Positions 17,356 to 23,007 of a stretch of DNA of 24,371 nucleotides are shown here, piece by piece. Position 1 is the stretch's first letter. The number at the start of each line of letters is the position of its first letter. This DNA is from a virus: positions 1 to 24,371 of IMG/VR virus record IMGVR_UViG_3300001680_000220, one strand, 5' to 3'. The position numbers and the translations under genes are program-made. The notes below the pieces were generated by a model. That model was not told where the DNA came from. It ran no database searches and saw nothing but the letters and a program-made list of their open reading frames with translations.

Positions 17356-17862
17356 ATGAGCAAAGCAAAGATAGCGCGTGGACTGGTGGCTATGGTCAAG
17401 CGGAGGCTAGGAAGGAAGGCAGCACTAAAAAAAATCGGCCCGAAGGGTGGGGTCCGGGGCAAGCCTGGGAAAACGCCCAAAGCAAAACGTCCACCGCTTA
17501 CGCCGGCTGCCGCGGCTCGTGCGCATCAGCAGATGTACACACATGGTCAGAGAGCCGCTGAGGCGATGTCTGGGCCCGCTGCTGCCGCGTCGAGCCTGGG
17601 TAAGAAAGCATTCCCGGTAGCCACCCGCACCCGCACTGACCTGAGAATCGCCCAAAATGCCAGCCTCAGACTGGGCAACACTGCTAAACACAACCCCTGG
17701 ACAGGTCAGGGTACTAGGGCCCAGCGGGTACGACAGGGCAATGCCGCCGCCTTTGGGAAACCAGTATCGGGATCAAACCCAATAGGCTACATGGCGCCGG
17801 TGAAGCCTAGCAAACTCAGCGAGGCGCTCAAGAAATACTTCGGAACAAGGAGGCGCGGGTAA
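17356..17862 (+). CDS. Small very basic protein (MSKAKIA family)
   Basis: This is a 168-residue protein of unknown function. Its N-terminus MSKAKIARGLVAMVKRR is closely similar to the preceding protein, followed by a Lys/Pro/Gly-rich stretch (to about residue 48), an Ala-rich helix (PAAAARAHQQMYTHGQRAAE) and a basic C-terminus ending TRRRG. No transmembrane segment is seen. GTGAGGT lies just before the ATG. The TAA overlaps the next ATG, indicating translational coupling to the spanin-like gene. A virion-internal or DNA-associated role is possible but only from composition. Confidence 0.65.
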   Translation: MSKAKIARGLVAMVKRRLGRKAALKKIGPKGGVRGKPGKTPKAKRPPLTPAAAARAHQQMYTHGQRAAEAMSGPAAAASSLGKKAFPVATRTRTDLRIAQNASLRLGNTAKHNPWTGQGTRAQRVRQGNAAAFGKPVSGSNPIGYMAPVKPSKLSEALKKYFGTRRRG

Positions 17863-18176
17863 TGGATAAGATTGATAAACAGATAGTTCATACCACTCTC
17901 TTCTGGTGCACCATGCTGGGGCTGCTCTTTATTGTCGCCCTGTCAGGCTGTGAGGTTATCAGGGAAGTTATCCTCGATCCTGATGGCGTGCCCACGGGCG
18001 TCGAGACAGTGGTCGTAGAGGGTCCGGGCGGTGACATGGTATCCGTGGGGCACCAAGTTATTGAACGCCTTGCACCCCTAATGCCAGAGCCCTGGAACAC
18101 ACTGCTTACAGCGTTGGCCGGCGGGTTCACTGCTGTTGCTGGCACGTGGGTCTTCAGGAACAGGAAGAAGAAGTAA
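17862..18176 (+). CDS. Lipoprotein with C-terminal membrane segment, unimolecular spanin-like
   Basis: This 104-residue protein has a long n-region, a hydrophobic core (LGLLFIVALSGC) with a good lipobox L-S-G-C at Cys30, a soluble segment of about 50 residues, and a C-terminal transmembrane helix (about 80-97, LLTALAGGFTAVAGTWVF) ending RNRKKK. An outer-membrane lipid anchor plus an inner-membrane C-terminal helix is the topology of unimolecular spanins such as T1 gp11, which fuse the two membranes in the last step of Gram-negative lysis. The periplasmic part is short compared with T1 gp11 (134 residues in total). AAGGAGG lies 8 bases before the ATG. The alternative is a generic phage lipoprotein anchored in the inner membrane. 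Confidence 0.6.
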   Translation: MDKIDKQIVHTTLFWCTMLGLLFIVALSGCEVIREVILDPDGVPTGVETVVVEGPGGDMVSVGHQVIERLAPLMPEPWNTLLTALAGGFTAVAGTWVFRNRKKK

Positions 18177-18265
18177 TGCCAGAGCACTACAAGGGCAAGA
18201 AGGGCGCAGCAAGGAAGAAAGCATTGCAGGAACACAAGGCTGCCAAGAAGAAAAAGAAAAGGTAA
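18176..18265 (+). CDS. 29-residue Lys-rich micropeptide
   Basis: The ATG overlaps the stop of the spanin-like gene (TAATG) and the frame ends 5 bases before the next ATG. The peptide starts MPEHYKGKKGAARKKALQ and ends in five lysines and an arginine, so nearly half its residues are basic. Tiny Lys/Ala-rich ORFs like this recur in phage structural operons, generally without known function. The overlap, the purine-rich upstream sequence and the lack of spare intergenic DNA argue that it is translated. Confidence 0.5.
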   Translation: MPEHYKGKKGAARKKALQEHKAAKKKKKR

Positions 18266-18270
18266 CCACC

Positions 18271-18849
18271 ATGATCGGTAAGTTAGTAGTTGGGGCAGCA
18301 AGGCAAGTGTGGCGTGCAACTGGACGCCTTGCTGGACGCAGGTCAGGCAAGTTCTCTGGGGCCAACACCCTGAAGAGCCGTGTCAAGAGCACCGTCAGGC
18401 ATGAGGTCGATCTCATCCGTAGGCCGGGCCGAGCACATGGATACGAGACGCCTAAAATAGGCAAGCCAAGGACCAGGGCCCAAGGACACGCCGTCTACAA
18501 GAAGTCTCTCGGAGTGCCTGGCTTCAAGACAAGGGAGCACCACGCCTTCCTCAGCCAGCGAGCCCGTAACCGACTAGGGGCCGTGGTTGTGGCCGGGGCT
18601 GAAACAGCACGCGGCTTCGTTGGTGTCGCCCACTACAACAAGAAGGCAGAGAAACTCAACCGCAGCACAAGGCGGCTCGACGCTAGCACAGCGAAGATCT
18701 CTCGGGGCATAGCGGGTCGAAAGAAAGACCAGGAGTACTGGAAGAAGGCGGCCTTCGGCCCCAGGTCTAAGAAGATTGACTTCGATAGCCCTACCAGCAG
18801 GCAACTATCACCCGATAAGAAGTGGCGCATGAGTCCTTCAGGCTGGTAG
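18271..18849 (+). CDS. Basic protein of unknown function, last gene of late operon
   Basis: From the ATG at 18271 the product is 192 residues. The frame is open further upstream to a TTG at 18136, but that would overlap both the lipoprotein gene and the micropeptide, so the ATG is preferred. The N-terminus MIGKLVVGAARQVWRATGR echoes the basic amphipathic starts of the two other basic proteins of this cluster. A mildly hydrophobic Ala/Gly segment (GAVVVAGAETARGFVGVA) occurs at about residues 102-119. The C-terminus has an Arg/Lys-rich stretch (RGIAGRKKDQEYWKKAAFG). The last 12 bases overlap the 3' end of the convergent leftward operon. Confidence 0.65.
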   Translation: MIGKLVVGAARQVWRATGRLAGRRSGKFSGANTLKSRVKSTVRHEVDLIRRPGRAHGYETPKIGKPRTRAQGHAVYKKSLGVPGFKTREHHAFLSQRARNRLGAVVVAGAETARGFVGVAHYNKKAEKLNRSTRRLDASTAKISRGIAGRKKDQEYWKKAAFGPRSKKIDFDSPTSRQLSPDKKWRMSPSGW

Positions 18850-19104
18850 GTCGTCCTCCAGGACTATCGGGGTGTGCGGCCCCAGGTATCCACCCTTGAC
18901 GTTGAACTCGTACCACTCATACGCCTCCTCCCTGTCCCAGGAGTTGTCGGTCATGAGGGCTTCTATGATTCCCTTCTTCGAGTAGATCACAACGAACTGG
19001 CTGAACGCTCCACCACACCCAATGATGGCAGCGCCCAGCCCGTCCCATAGGATTGCTTCCGGATTCGTGTCCTGAAGCAACTCCCGGATCTCACCTTCTT
19101 GCAC
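18838..19104 (-). CDS. Conserved small phage protein of unknown function
   Basis: Read from GTG at 19104 the product is 88 residues. AGGAG lies 10 bases upstream, within the 3' end of the annealing-protein gene, which it overlaps by 14 bases. The block DGLGAAIIGCG, then VVIYSKKGIIEALM, EEAYEWYEFNVKGGYLG and TPIV, matches a pattern I know from small uncharacterised phage proteins (D-G-x-x-x-A-I-I-G, ...Y..., E-E-A-x-E-x-x-x-x-N-x-x-x-x-Y-x-G). No biochemical role is known to me. A longer frame to 19188 would add an Arg-rich segment lying wholly inside the upstream gene and is unlikely. Confidence 0.7.
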   Translation of the reverse strand: MQEGEIRELLQDTNPEAILWDGLGAAIIGCGGAFSQFVVIYSKKGIIEALMTDNSWDREEAYEWYEFNVKGGYLGPHTPIVLEDDLPA

Positions 19105-19660
19105 GGCTGAGGATCTCCTGCTTCGGATCCTTCTCCGCAGCAACATTGCCGTCGTCGTCCTTCGCCTCAGCCACCCCGCAGAGCCCACCGATCAGCCACC
19201 GCCTAGCATAGGTGTGGAAACTGGCGAACGCCTGCACGTTCTTCTGAGGGGGCACCAGGATACTGCTAGTTATGCACTTGCCGTACCCGTGGATCTCCGC
19301 TGTGATCCTGTGCCCTATGTGTTCCTGCGACTCTGTCTTCGTCCTCGCCTCCTGAAGCACGCCCTCAGCCTCACTTGGGACCCACTCTACTGTGTGCTTG
19401 AACTCCGGGCTGATCGTTGTACAGATCGTAAGCCCATGCCGTGCCAGTACCGGACGCACGCACGCCATCAGGGTGCCCAAGTCCACGTACTCACTCTTGA
19501 AGTGAGGGTTCAATGAGTTCTTGATCGGGTCTTCTAACTCCACCTGGGCGGCAGCAAACGCCTCATAGAAGTTCTCATATGTAGTCGTGCGTTTCGTCGT
19601 CGCTGTCTTCTTCTTCGTCGGCGTCGTGTATTTCTTCTCCGTCGGGTCTACTCTCACCAT
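19091..19660 (-). CDS. erf: ERF-family single-strand annealing protein
   Basis: This 189-residue protein has the ERF signature. FYEAFAAAQVELEDPIKNSL, then NPHFKSEYVDLGTL and VRPVLARHGL form the N-terminal core. ASFHTYARRWLIGGLCGVAE followed by KDDDGNVAAE is the conserved Y-A-R-R and acidic block near the end. ERF proteins anneal complementary single strands during phage recombination and work with a 5'-3' exonuclease, and a YqaJ exonuclease is two genes upstream. The first 27 residues are a Lys/Thr-rich extension encoded in the region that overlaps the upstream gene by 86 bases. No alternative in-frame start lies between that region and the conserved core, so the overlap is likely real. AAGGAA precedes the ATG. 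Confidence 0.93.
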   Translation of the reverse strand: MVRVDPTEKKYTTPTKKKTATTKRTTTYENFYEAFAAAQVELEDPIKNSLNPHFKSEYVDLGTLMACVRPVLARHGLTICTTISPEFKHTVEWVPSEAEGVLQEARTKTESQEHIGHRITAEIHGYGKCITSSILVPPQKNVQAFASFHTYARRWLIGGLCGVAEAKDDDGNVAAEKDPKQEILSRARR

Positions 19661-19964
19661 GCTCAGTTCCTTCTTCCGTGTTCAGTTTCTTACACTCATG
19701 ATCTATGGCACTGAAGACATCCTCAGCACCTGCTATCTTTTCAAAAGCCTCTCGCACTGCCGGTATCAACCGGGTCGGCTCGTCTGTACTCACATAACAC
19801 TCTGCCCCGTAGTCGATCGGCAAGCGTCCCATGTATGTGACTGATATTTGCACGTCAAGGTGGGCAAAGTACTCACCCCTTGTCGTGCCCGACTGCTTAC
19901 TCTCGCGCTCTGCCTCAAGTTCTCTGTAAGCAGCAAGCACCACCTCTCTCGGGCTAAACTTCAT
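19575..19964 (-). CDS. Acidic-tailed protein of unknown function between exonuclease and annealing protein
   Basis: From the ATG at 19964 (AAGGAG about 6 bases upstream) the product is 129 residues. A longer frame to 20030 would run deep into the exonuclease gene. The first 95 residues look like a small folded alpha/beta domain (MKFSPREVVLAAYRELEAER; FAHLDVQISVTYMGRLPID). The last 35 residues are strongly acidic (GEEIHDADEEEDSDDETHDY). Acidic tails are found in single-strand binding proteins and DNA-mimic proteins, but I see no OB-fold signature. The ends overlap the exonuclease gene (11 bases) and the ERF gene (86 bases). Its location suggests a recombination partner; this is inference. Confidence 0.7.
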   Translation of the reverse strand: MKFSPREVVLAAYRELEAERESKQSGTTRGEYFAHLDVQISVTYMGRLPIDYGAECYVSTDEPTRLIPAVREAFEKIAGAEDVFSAIDHECKKLNTEEGTEHGESRPDGEEIHDADEEEDSDDETHDYI

Positions 19965-20826
19965 CACCTTCTCCTTCCCGTACCTCAAGGGTTCTATAAG
20001 TTGACCGCTTGACCGTCTTCGTGTGCTCACGCCGCTCCCTCTTGAAGTAGTTCACCACGCCTCCAGTGTACTTCCCCACCTCGGCGTCACCTAGTGACTC
20101 TATCATCTTCATACGTGCTGACGCCTCCCCCTCCTTCGCTAACTTCAGGGCGGCCTTCTTCTCCTGCCAATCCCTGACCAGTGTGTCATTGATTGTTGTC
20201 ACCTTCTCAGGCACACGCTTCATTCTCTGTAACGTCTTCGGTGCTGGCACTGAATCAGGTGGGGGCACCCTAGCCAGGACGTGTTCCTCCCAGAACTGGG
20301 AACACCGCTTCACTATCGAGGCTATTAGTTCCTCGTCTCTGTCTACCACGTATAGTTTGAACCTCAAAGCAAAATCCGGCATGAGCACAGGCACGTATAT
20401 CCGGGTGTATCCCGTAACGTACATTTGCCACTGCACTTGAGCGAGGTAATAGATAGGGATCTGGTCTGTCCCTTCGTCACCCCACTGATCGGAGTTCCCT
20501 GTTGTCTTGGCTTCAACGCCGGTGTCCTCCAGGTCCAGGCAGATAGCGTCCATGGTTGCTGAAGCCCACCGAATGTGTGGGTGTACCCTGAACTGGTTAC
20601 GCCTCAACTTGCCGACGTGGATCTCTGCGAAGTCCAGCACCGCACCCTCTAGCAGGTTGCCAGACTGTATCGCCTTCGACTCCTTCTCTACCTCCTCAAA
20701 CTCAGCCGTCTTGTTGTAGTAGACGTCGCTCTCGCTCTTCCAGGGGCTCACACCAAGCACTGCCGGCACGTCACTAGCACCCAGGTATCGGTGTCTCCGC
20801 TTCAAGGCCGACTCACTCAGTGCCAT
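19954..20826 (-). CDS. YqaJ-family (lambda-exonuclease-like) viral recombinase nuclease
   Basis: This 290-residue protein has the YqaJ / PD-(D/E)XK pattern in order: YLGASDVPAVLGVSPWKS at 14-31, G-N-L-L-E60, ASATMD93 at 88-93, VEAKTT with E105 and K107 as the catalytic E-x-K, and YYLAQVQWQMYVTG with Q130 at the QxxxY-like helix. It probably degrades the 5' strand of double-stranded ends to give single strands for the ERF annealing protein encoded nearby. The C-terminal third is helical and basic (KLAKEGEASARMKMIESLG). The start at 20826 has only a weak AGG ribosome site, but the preceding gene stops 4 bases upstream, suggesting coupling. Confidence 0.93.
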   Translation of the reverse strand: MALSESALKRRHRYLGASDVPAVLGVSPWKSESDVYYNKTAEFEEVEKESKAIQSGNLLEGAVLDFAEIHVGKLRRNQFRVHPHIRWASATMDAICLDLEDTGVEAKTTGNSDQWGDEGTDQIPIYYLAQVQWQMYVTGYTRIYVPVLMPDFALRFKLYVVDRDEELIASIVKRCSQFWEEHVLARVPPPDSVPAPKTLQRMKRVPEKVTTINDTLVRDWQEKKAALKLAKEGEASARMKMIESLGDAEVGKYTGGVVNYFKRERREHTKTVKRSTYRTLEVREGEGDEV

Positions 20827-20829
20827 TGC

Positions 20830-20967
20830 TTACCTGTCCAATCCAGAGGCCATACAGGCCACGAACAACGAGCCGACGAACCAAGTAAAGGCGTCGAACC
20901 CAACGAATGGTATCAGGATACCACATATTAGCGTGGCTATTATCGCCAAACACTTCACTGCCCTCAT
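20830..20967 (-). CDS. 45-residue membrane protein
   Basis: The ATG at 20967 is preceded by GGAG 7 bases away and the frame fills the gap between two genes exactly, ending 4 bases before the exonuclease start. The peptide begins MRAVKCLAIIATLICGIL and ends FVACMASGLDR. It has two hydrophobic stretches (6-20 and 27-40) separated by PFVGFDAF, compatible with a hairpin or one long membrane segment. Small membrane proteins with an F-T-W-F-x-G-x-L-F ending seem to recur in phages, but I know of no function. Confidence 0.6.
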   Translation of the reverse strand: MRAVKCLAIIATLICGILIPFVGFDAFTWFVGSLFVACMASGLDR

Positions 20968-20971
20968 ACTA

Positions 20972-21592
20972 CTACTCCACTTCCTTCTTCTGACTTACAA
21001 ACAGCGGCCCACACCGCAACCTATTCTCTAACTCTTCAAGACCGTTCTCCCAGAACCAATCACACCCGTCCTCTGGGATTCCACTGTTCATACCACCCGG
21101 CCACCAACGCCTTAGCACCGTGTCCCTGGCAGCCCACCAGTAGATATGTCCAGCAATAAGATCGTCGATCCTTCTCTGCCAGCCCGGACTAATATAGCCA
21201 ACCTTTGGCTCGATCTGCGCTGCACGAATCACGGCAGTGACCCACCGCACAACACCACCTATGCGAGGCCCGGCAGCCGTTGGCCTACCCGTGTGCCTCA
21301 ATATCAAGTGGTGGTCAAGCCCCTCCAGAATCTGCTGGCTGGCTGCTGATATACCCGTGTTGTCAAGGGTACTGTGATCAGGCTCGTAGGCGTAAGGCAA
21401 CAACACAACGTCCTTGGACGCTTCAGTCACCATCACATAGGTTGCCTCGTGGTCAACACGATGCCTGTACACAGGGTTCAGGTTCCGCATAGCGTGGAAG
21501 CAGGTAATCAGATCAGTCTTCTGCCCCCTGACCCTGCGCTTCTCAACCATTGCCTGCACGTCTAGTACAGGTCTGGCTTCATCGCTTTCCAT
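20972..21592 (-). CDS. Unknown 206-residue phage protein
   Basis: AAGGAG lies 8 bases before the ATG. The gene overlaps the end of the upstream helix-turn-helix gene by 31 bases and stops 4 bases before the small membrane-protein gene. Visible features are a His-rich early region (HRVDHEATYVMV), a segment GLDHHLILRHTGRPT, several Trp-rich stretches near the C-terminus (HIYWWAARDTVLRRWWPGG; CDWFWENGLEELENR) and no signal peptide or membrane helix. I do not recognise a family. Its place between the regulator and the recombination genes suggests an early function. Confidence 0.7.
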   Translation of the reverse strand: MESDEARPVLDVQAMVEKRRVRGQKTDLITCFHAMRNLNPVYRHRVDHEATYVMVTEASKDVVLLPYAYEPDHSTLDNTGISAASQQILEGLDHHLILRHTGRPTAAGPRIGGVVRWVTAVIRAAQIEPKVGYISPGWQRRIDDLIAGHIYWWAARDTVLRRWWPGGMNSGIPEDGCDWFWENGLEELENRLRCGPLFVSQKKEVE

Positions 21593-21879
21593 AACTCTAA
21601 CTCCTTACTCAGTTGCAATGGGCTAACGGATAACACCGCAGCCATCTTGTGCAGGTATTTCATGGGCAACCTGCGTTCTCCCCTCTCGATTACTTGAATG
21701 AACTTGTCACTGAACCCAAACCTGGCAGCAAGGTCAGCAGTGGTCATGCCCTCTGCCTTCCTCCTCCGCTGGATAGGCCCACGTCTTCTCCAAAGGTTTC
21801 CCTCTGCCCGCCCTGCCCAGCAGGACGGTTCATGATCCTTTTCCAAGGAAAGACCTCTCATCCATGGCCCTATACTCAC
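21562..21879 (-). CDS. XRE/Cro-type helix-turn-helix regulator
   Basis: Residues about 34-95 form a HTH_3 (XRE) domain. The first helix is GPIQRRRKAEG, followed by MTTADLAARFGFSDKFIQVI (helix-turn-helix) and ERGERRLPMKYLHKMAAVL, then SVSPLQL. Family members bind DNA as dimers at short palindromes. The start is GTG at 21879 (AAGGA 10 bases upstream) or ATG at 21861; an ATG at 21746 would remove the first helix of the domain. The N-terminal 30 residues are not part of the HTH fold. The two 18-bp dyads near 22850 and 23028 are the obvious candidate targets in this window, by inference. No cI/integrase pair is visible, so it need not be a lysogeny repressor. Confidence 0.8.
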   Translation of the reverse strand: MSIGPWMRGLSLEKDHEPSCWAGRAEGNLWRRRGPIQRRRKAEGMTTADLAARFGFSDKFIQVIERGERRLPMKYLHKMAAVLSVSPLQLSKELELWKAMKPDLY

Positions 21880-21903
21880 GACAGAATAGTCCTTGAGAAT
21901 CCG

Positions 21904-22197
21904 TCATGGCTTGTCCTGGTGCCTGTTCCTCCCTGCCTGGATGTTGTCCCATTGACGCTGGTCTCCAGGGTAGGTGTCACCTGTCTGCATCCGTTCAGCG
22001 AGGGTGTGTGGCTTGGCAGGACGGACACGATCGGGCCGTACTATTACTAGCCGGGGCCTGGATCTGAACTCAATCTTGTACCAACCCTTCTTCTTCCCTC
22101 GCTCAACAGTACCCACCCAGTGGGCAGGTACCTCCCGTCCTCCGCCGTCATGCTGTGTCACCCACACGGGGGCCCTCATGGTCGTTCGTTCCAACAC
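21904..22197 (-). CDS. Small basic protein, possible SH3-like beta barrel
   Basis: The product is up to 97 residues from GTG at 22197, or 91 from the ATG at 22179. GAGGTGC before the GTG is the better ribosome site. The core alternates beta strands and turns (APVWVTQHDGGG, WVGTVERGKKKGWYKIEF, PRLVIVRPDRVRP), which is what small SH3- or KOW-like barrels look like. No homology is claimed. The C-terminus is polar and probably disordered. The 5' end overlaps the upstream gene by 22 bases if GTG is used. Confidence 0.55.
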   Translation of the reverse strand: MLERTTMRAPVWVTQHDGGGREVPAHWVGTVERGKKKGWYKIEFRSRPRLVIVRPDRVRPAKPHTLAERMQTGDTYPGDQRQWDNIQAGRNRHQDKP

Positions 22198-22466
22198 CGC
22201 ACCTCTAGCACGTGCTCCAGGCGTATACCGAGAGCCTTCAGGGCTGCGTCGGAAATATCTAACTGGTCACCCAGATATGCTATTGATTCCCAGGTGGTGG
22301 CCTTCTCTATATGTCCCGGACTTAGTACTAGACGCGCAATCTCCAGGGCTGTCACCAACTCTGAGCAGTTGAGCGTGTCGTTCTCCCGACCAGGTGGTGG
22401 GTCACCCATGAGGGGCCTGTCGTTTGGCACCCCACTCCATGACCCGTCCTCATGCCTCTCTGGCAT
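22176..22466 (-). CDS. Unknown 96-residue early protein
   Basis: AGGA lies 5-6 bases before the ATG at 22466, and the gene starts 8 bases after the stop of the 34-residue membrane gene. The N-terminal 30 residues are Pro/Gly/Asp-rich. The rest is helical (CSELVTALEIARLVLSPGHI; TTWESIAYLGDQLDISDAAL). No family is recognised. There is no membrane segment or catalytic motif. Confidence 0.6.
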   Translation of the reverse strand: MPERHEDGSWSGVPNDRPLMGDPPPGRENDTLNCSELVTALEIARLVLSPGHIEKATTWESIAYLGDQLDISDAALKALGIRLEHVLEVRCWNERP

Positions 22467-22473
22467 TTATTCC

Positions 22474-22578
22474 TCACTTCCCGCAGTAAATGGCTACCAA
22501 GTACCACGCTGGAAGGCTCACCAAGAACCCAACAGTCATGACCATGTCCAGCCACGTCGCCTCTTCGTTGTCACCCAT
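22474..22578 (-). CDS. 34-residue single-span membrane peptide
   Basis: GAGGGG lies about 5 bases before the ATG. The peptide has an acidic N-terminus (MGDNEEATWLD), one hydrophobic segment (MVMTVGFLVSLPAWYLVAIY) and a Gly-Lys end. It fits between its neighbours with gaps of 15 and 7 bases. Single-span micropeptides are common in phage early operons, where some inhibit or remodel host membrane proteins; nothing here identifies a target. Confidence 0.5.
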   Translation of the reverse strand: MGDNEEATWLDMVMTVGFLVSLPAWYLVAIYCGK

Positions 22579-22586
22579 TACTTCCC

Positions 22587-22600
22587 CTCTCTGCTACCAG
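22587..22600 (-). repeat. 14-base repeat copy 1 (CTGGTAGCAGAGAG)
   Basis: On the - strand CTGGTAGCAGAGAG leads directly into the ribosome site of the 34-residue membrane gene. The same 14 bases recur at 23008-23021 inside the non-coding region. Confidence 0.5.
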
Positions 22601-22827
22601 GGTCGCTTGAATATCTCAAGGCGAGTGTCTCTGGCCTGCTTCTTCTCCCACAACACGGACTCAGGATCGTTGAGCACCGCCTCCCTAGACTTGTCGTCGT
22701 CAGCAACCCATTGCCTTGCCTGTTCCAGGGTGAGGCGAATGGCTACTGTAATGGGCGGGCCAAGCATCCAGGGGTCTTCACCATCCCACCCAGATCTTTT
22801 GATTACACCGTATTCGTCGCGACTCAT
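22594..22827 (-). CDS. Unknown 77-residue protein, first gene of the leftward operon after the non-coding region
   Basis: This gene has the best ribosome site of the leftward operon: AAGGAG ends 5 bases before the ATG in a GGAGAAGGAG tract. It directly follows the 780-base structured region, so its leader carries the 22-bp inverted repeat and one 18-bp dyad. The protein is hydrophilic, with a helix PPITVAIRLTLEQARQWVAD and a charged C-terminus (LWEKKQARDTRLEIFKRPW). No family is recognised. Being the first gene after a control-like region suggests early, regulated expression. Confidence 0.65.
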   Translation of the reverse strand: MSRDEYGVIKRSGWDGEDPWMLGPPITVAIRLTLEQARQWVADDDKSREAVLNDPESVLWEKKQARDTRLEIFKRPW

Positions 22828-22842
22828 GATATCTCCTTCTCC

Positions 22843-22860
22843 TGTTTGTCAAAAGAAACA
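22843..22860. promoter_or_regulatory. 18-bp dyad, copy 1 (operator-like)
   Basis: TGTTTGTCAAAAGAAACA is a near-palindrome (TGTTT and AAACA arms). It matches 15 of 18 bases of a second copy at 23020-23037 and ends 16 bases before the ATG of the 77-residue gene. On the - strand it contains TTGACA. It overlaps the left arm of the 22-bp inverted repeat. An operator for the XRE regulator is a reasonable guess. Confidence 0.45.
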
Positions 22861-23007
22861 AGGGGGTGCTGCGGATTCCCGACGTGAGTGACCACAACCC
22901 CTGGTTATTGATCTCGCCGGCAACCCAGTCCTCATCTCACAGGGCGGTAGGTGTCCGCTACGGGACGGGCCTCTTGGCCCGATTACCGCAGCACCCTCTT
23001 GTTTCTT
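22853..23007. repeat. 22-bp inverted repeat enclosing a multi-hairpin 111-base interior
   Basis: The arms at 22853-22874 and 22986-23007 pair over 22 positions. The single exception is G22863 opposite T22997, which would be a G-U wobble in a + strand RNA and an A-C mismatch in a - strand RNA. Inside are CGGGCC-TCTT-GGCCCG (22966-22981), GTGAG/CTCAC (22884-22888 with 22936-22940) enclosing CTGGTT/AACCCAG, and GCGG/CCGC near 22944-22958. The nested, branched folding looks like a structured RNA. On the - strand it would be a leader ending just before the ribosome site of the 77-residue gene. No flanking target duplication was seen, so a transposable element is less likely. Confidence 0.6.

Noticed and set aside
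18136-18270. Longer start for the last basic protein
   Set aside because: It would overlap the lipoprotein C-terminus and the micropeptide; the ATG at 18271 is well placed.
18850-18900. Intrinsic terminator between the convergent operons
   Set aside because: A weak GGGG/CCCC pairing exists but no T-tract follows on either strand.
19105-19188. N-terminal extension of the small conserved protein at 18838-19104
   Set aside because: The Arg-rich extension lies inside the ERF gene and does not resemble the conserved family start.
21744-21907. Two tiny ORFs (25 and 29 residues) linked by ATGA overlaps ahead of the helix-turn-helix gene
   Set aside because: They run across the N-terminal part of the regulator gene in other frames, and the last overlap would start the regulator after its first DNA-binding helix. 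Probably chance.
22853-23007. Miniature transposable element
   Set aside because: Terminal inverted repeats are present, but no flanking target duplication is seen and the interior is too highly folded; kept as a structured element instead.
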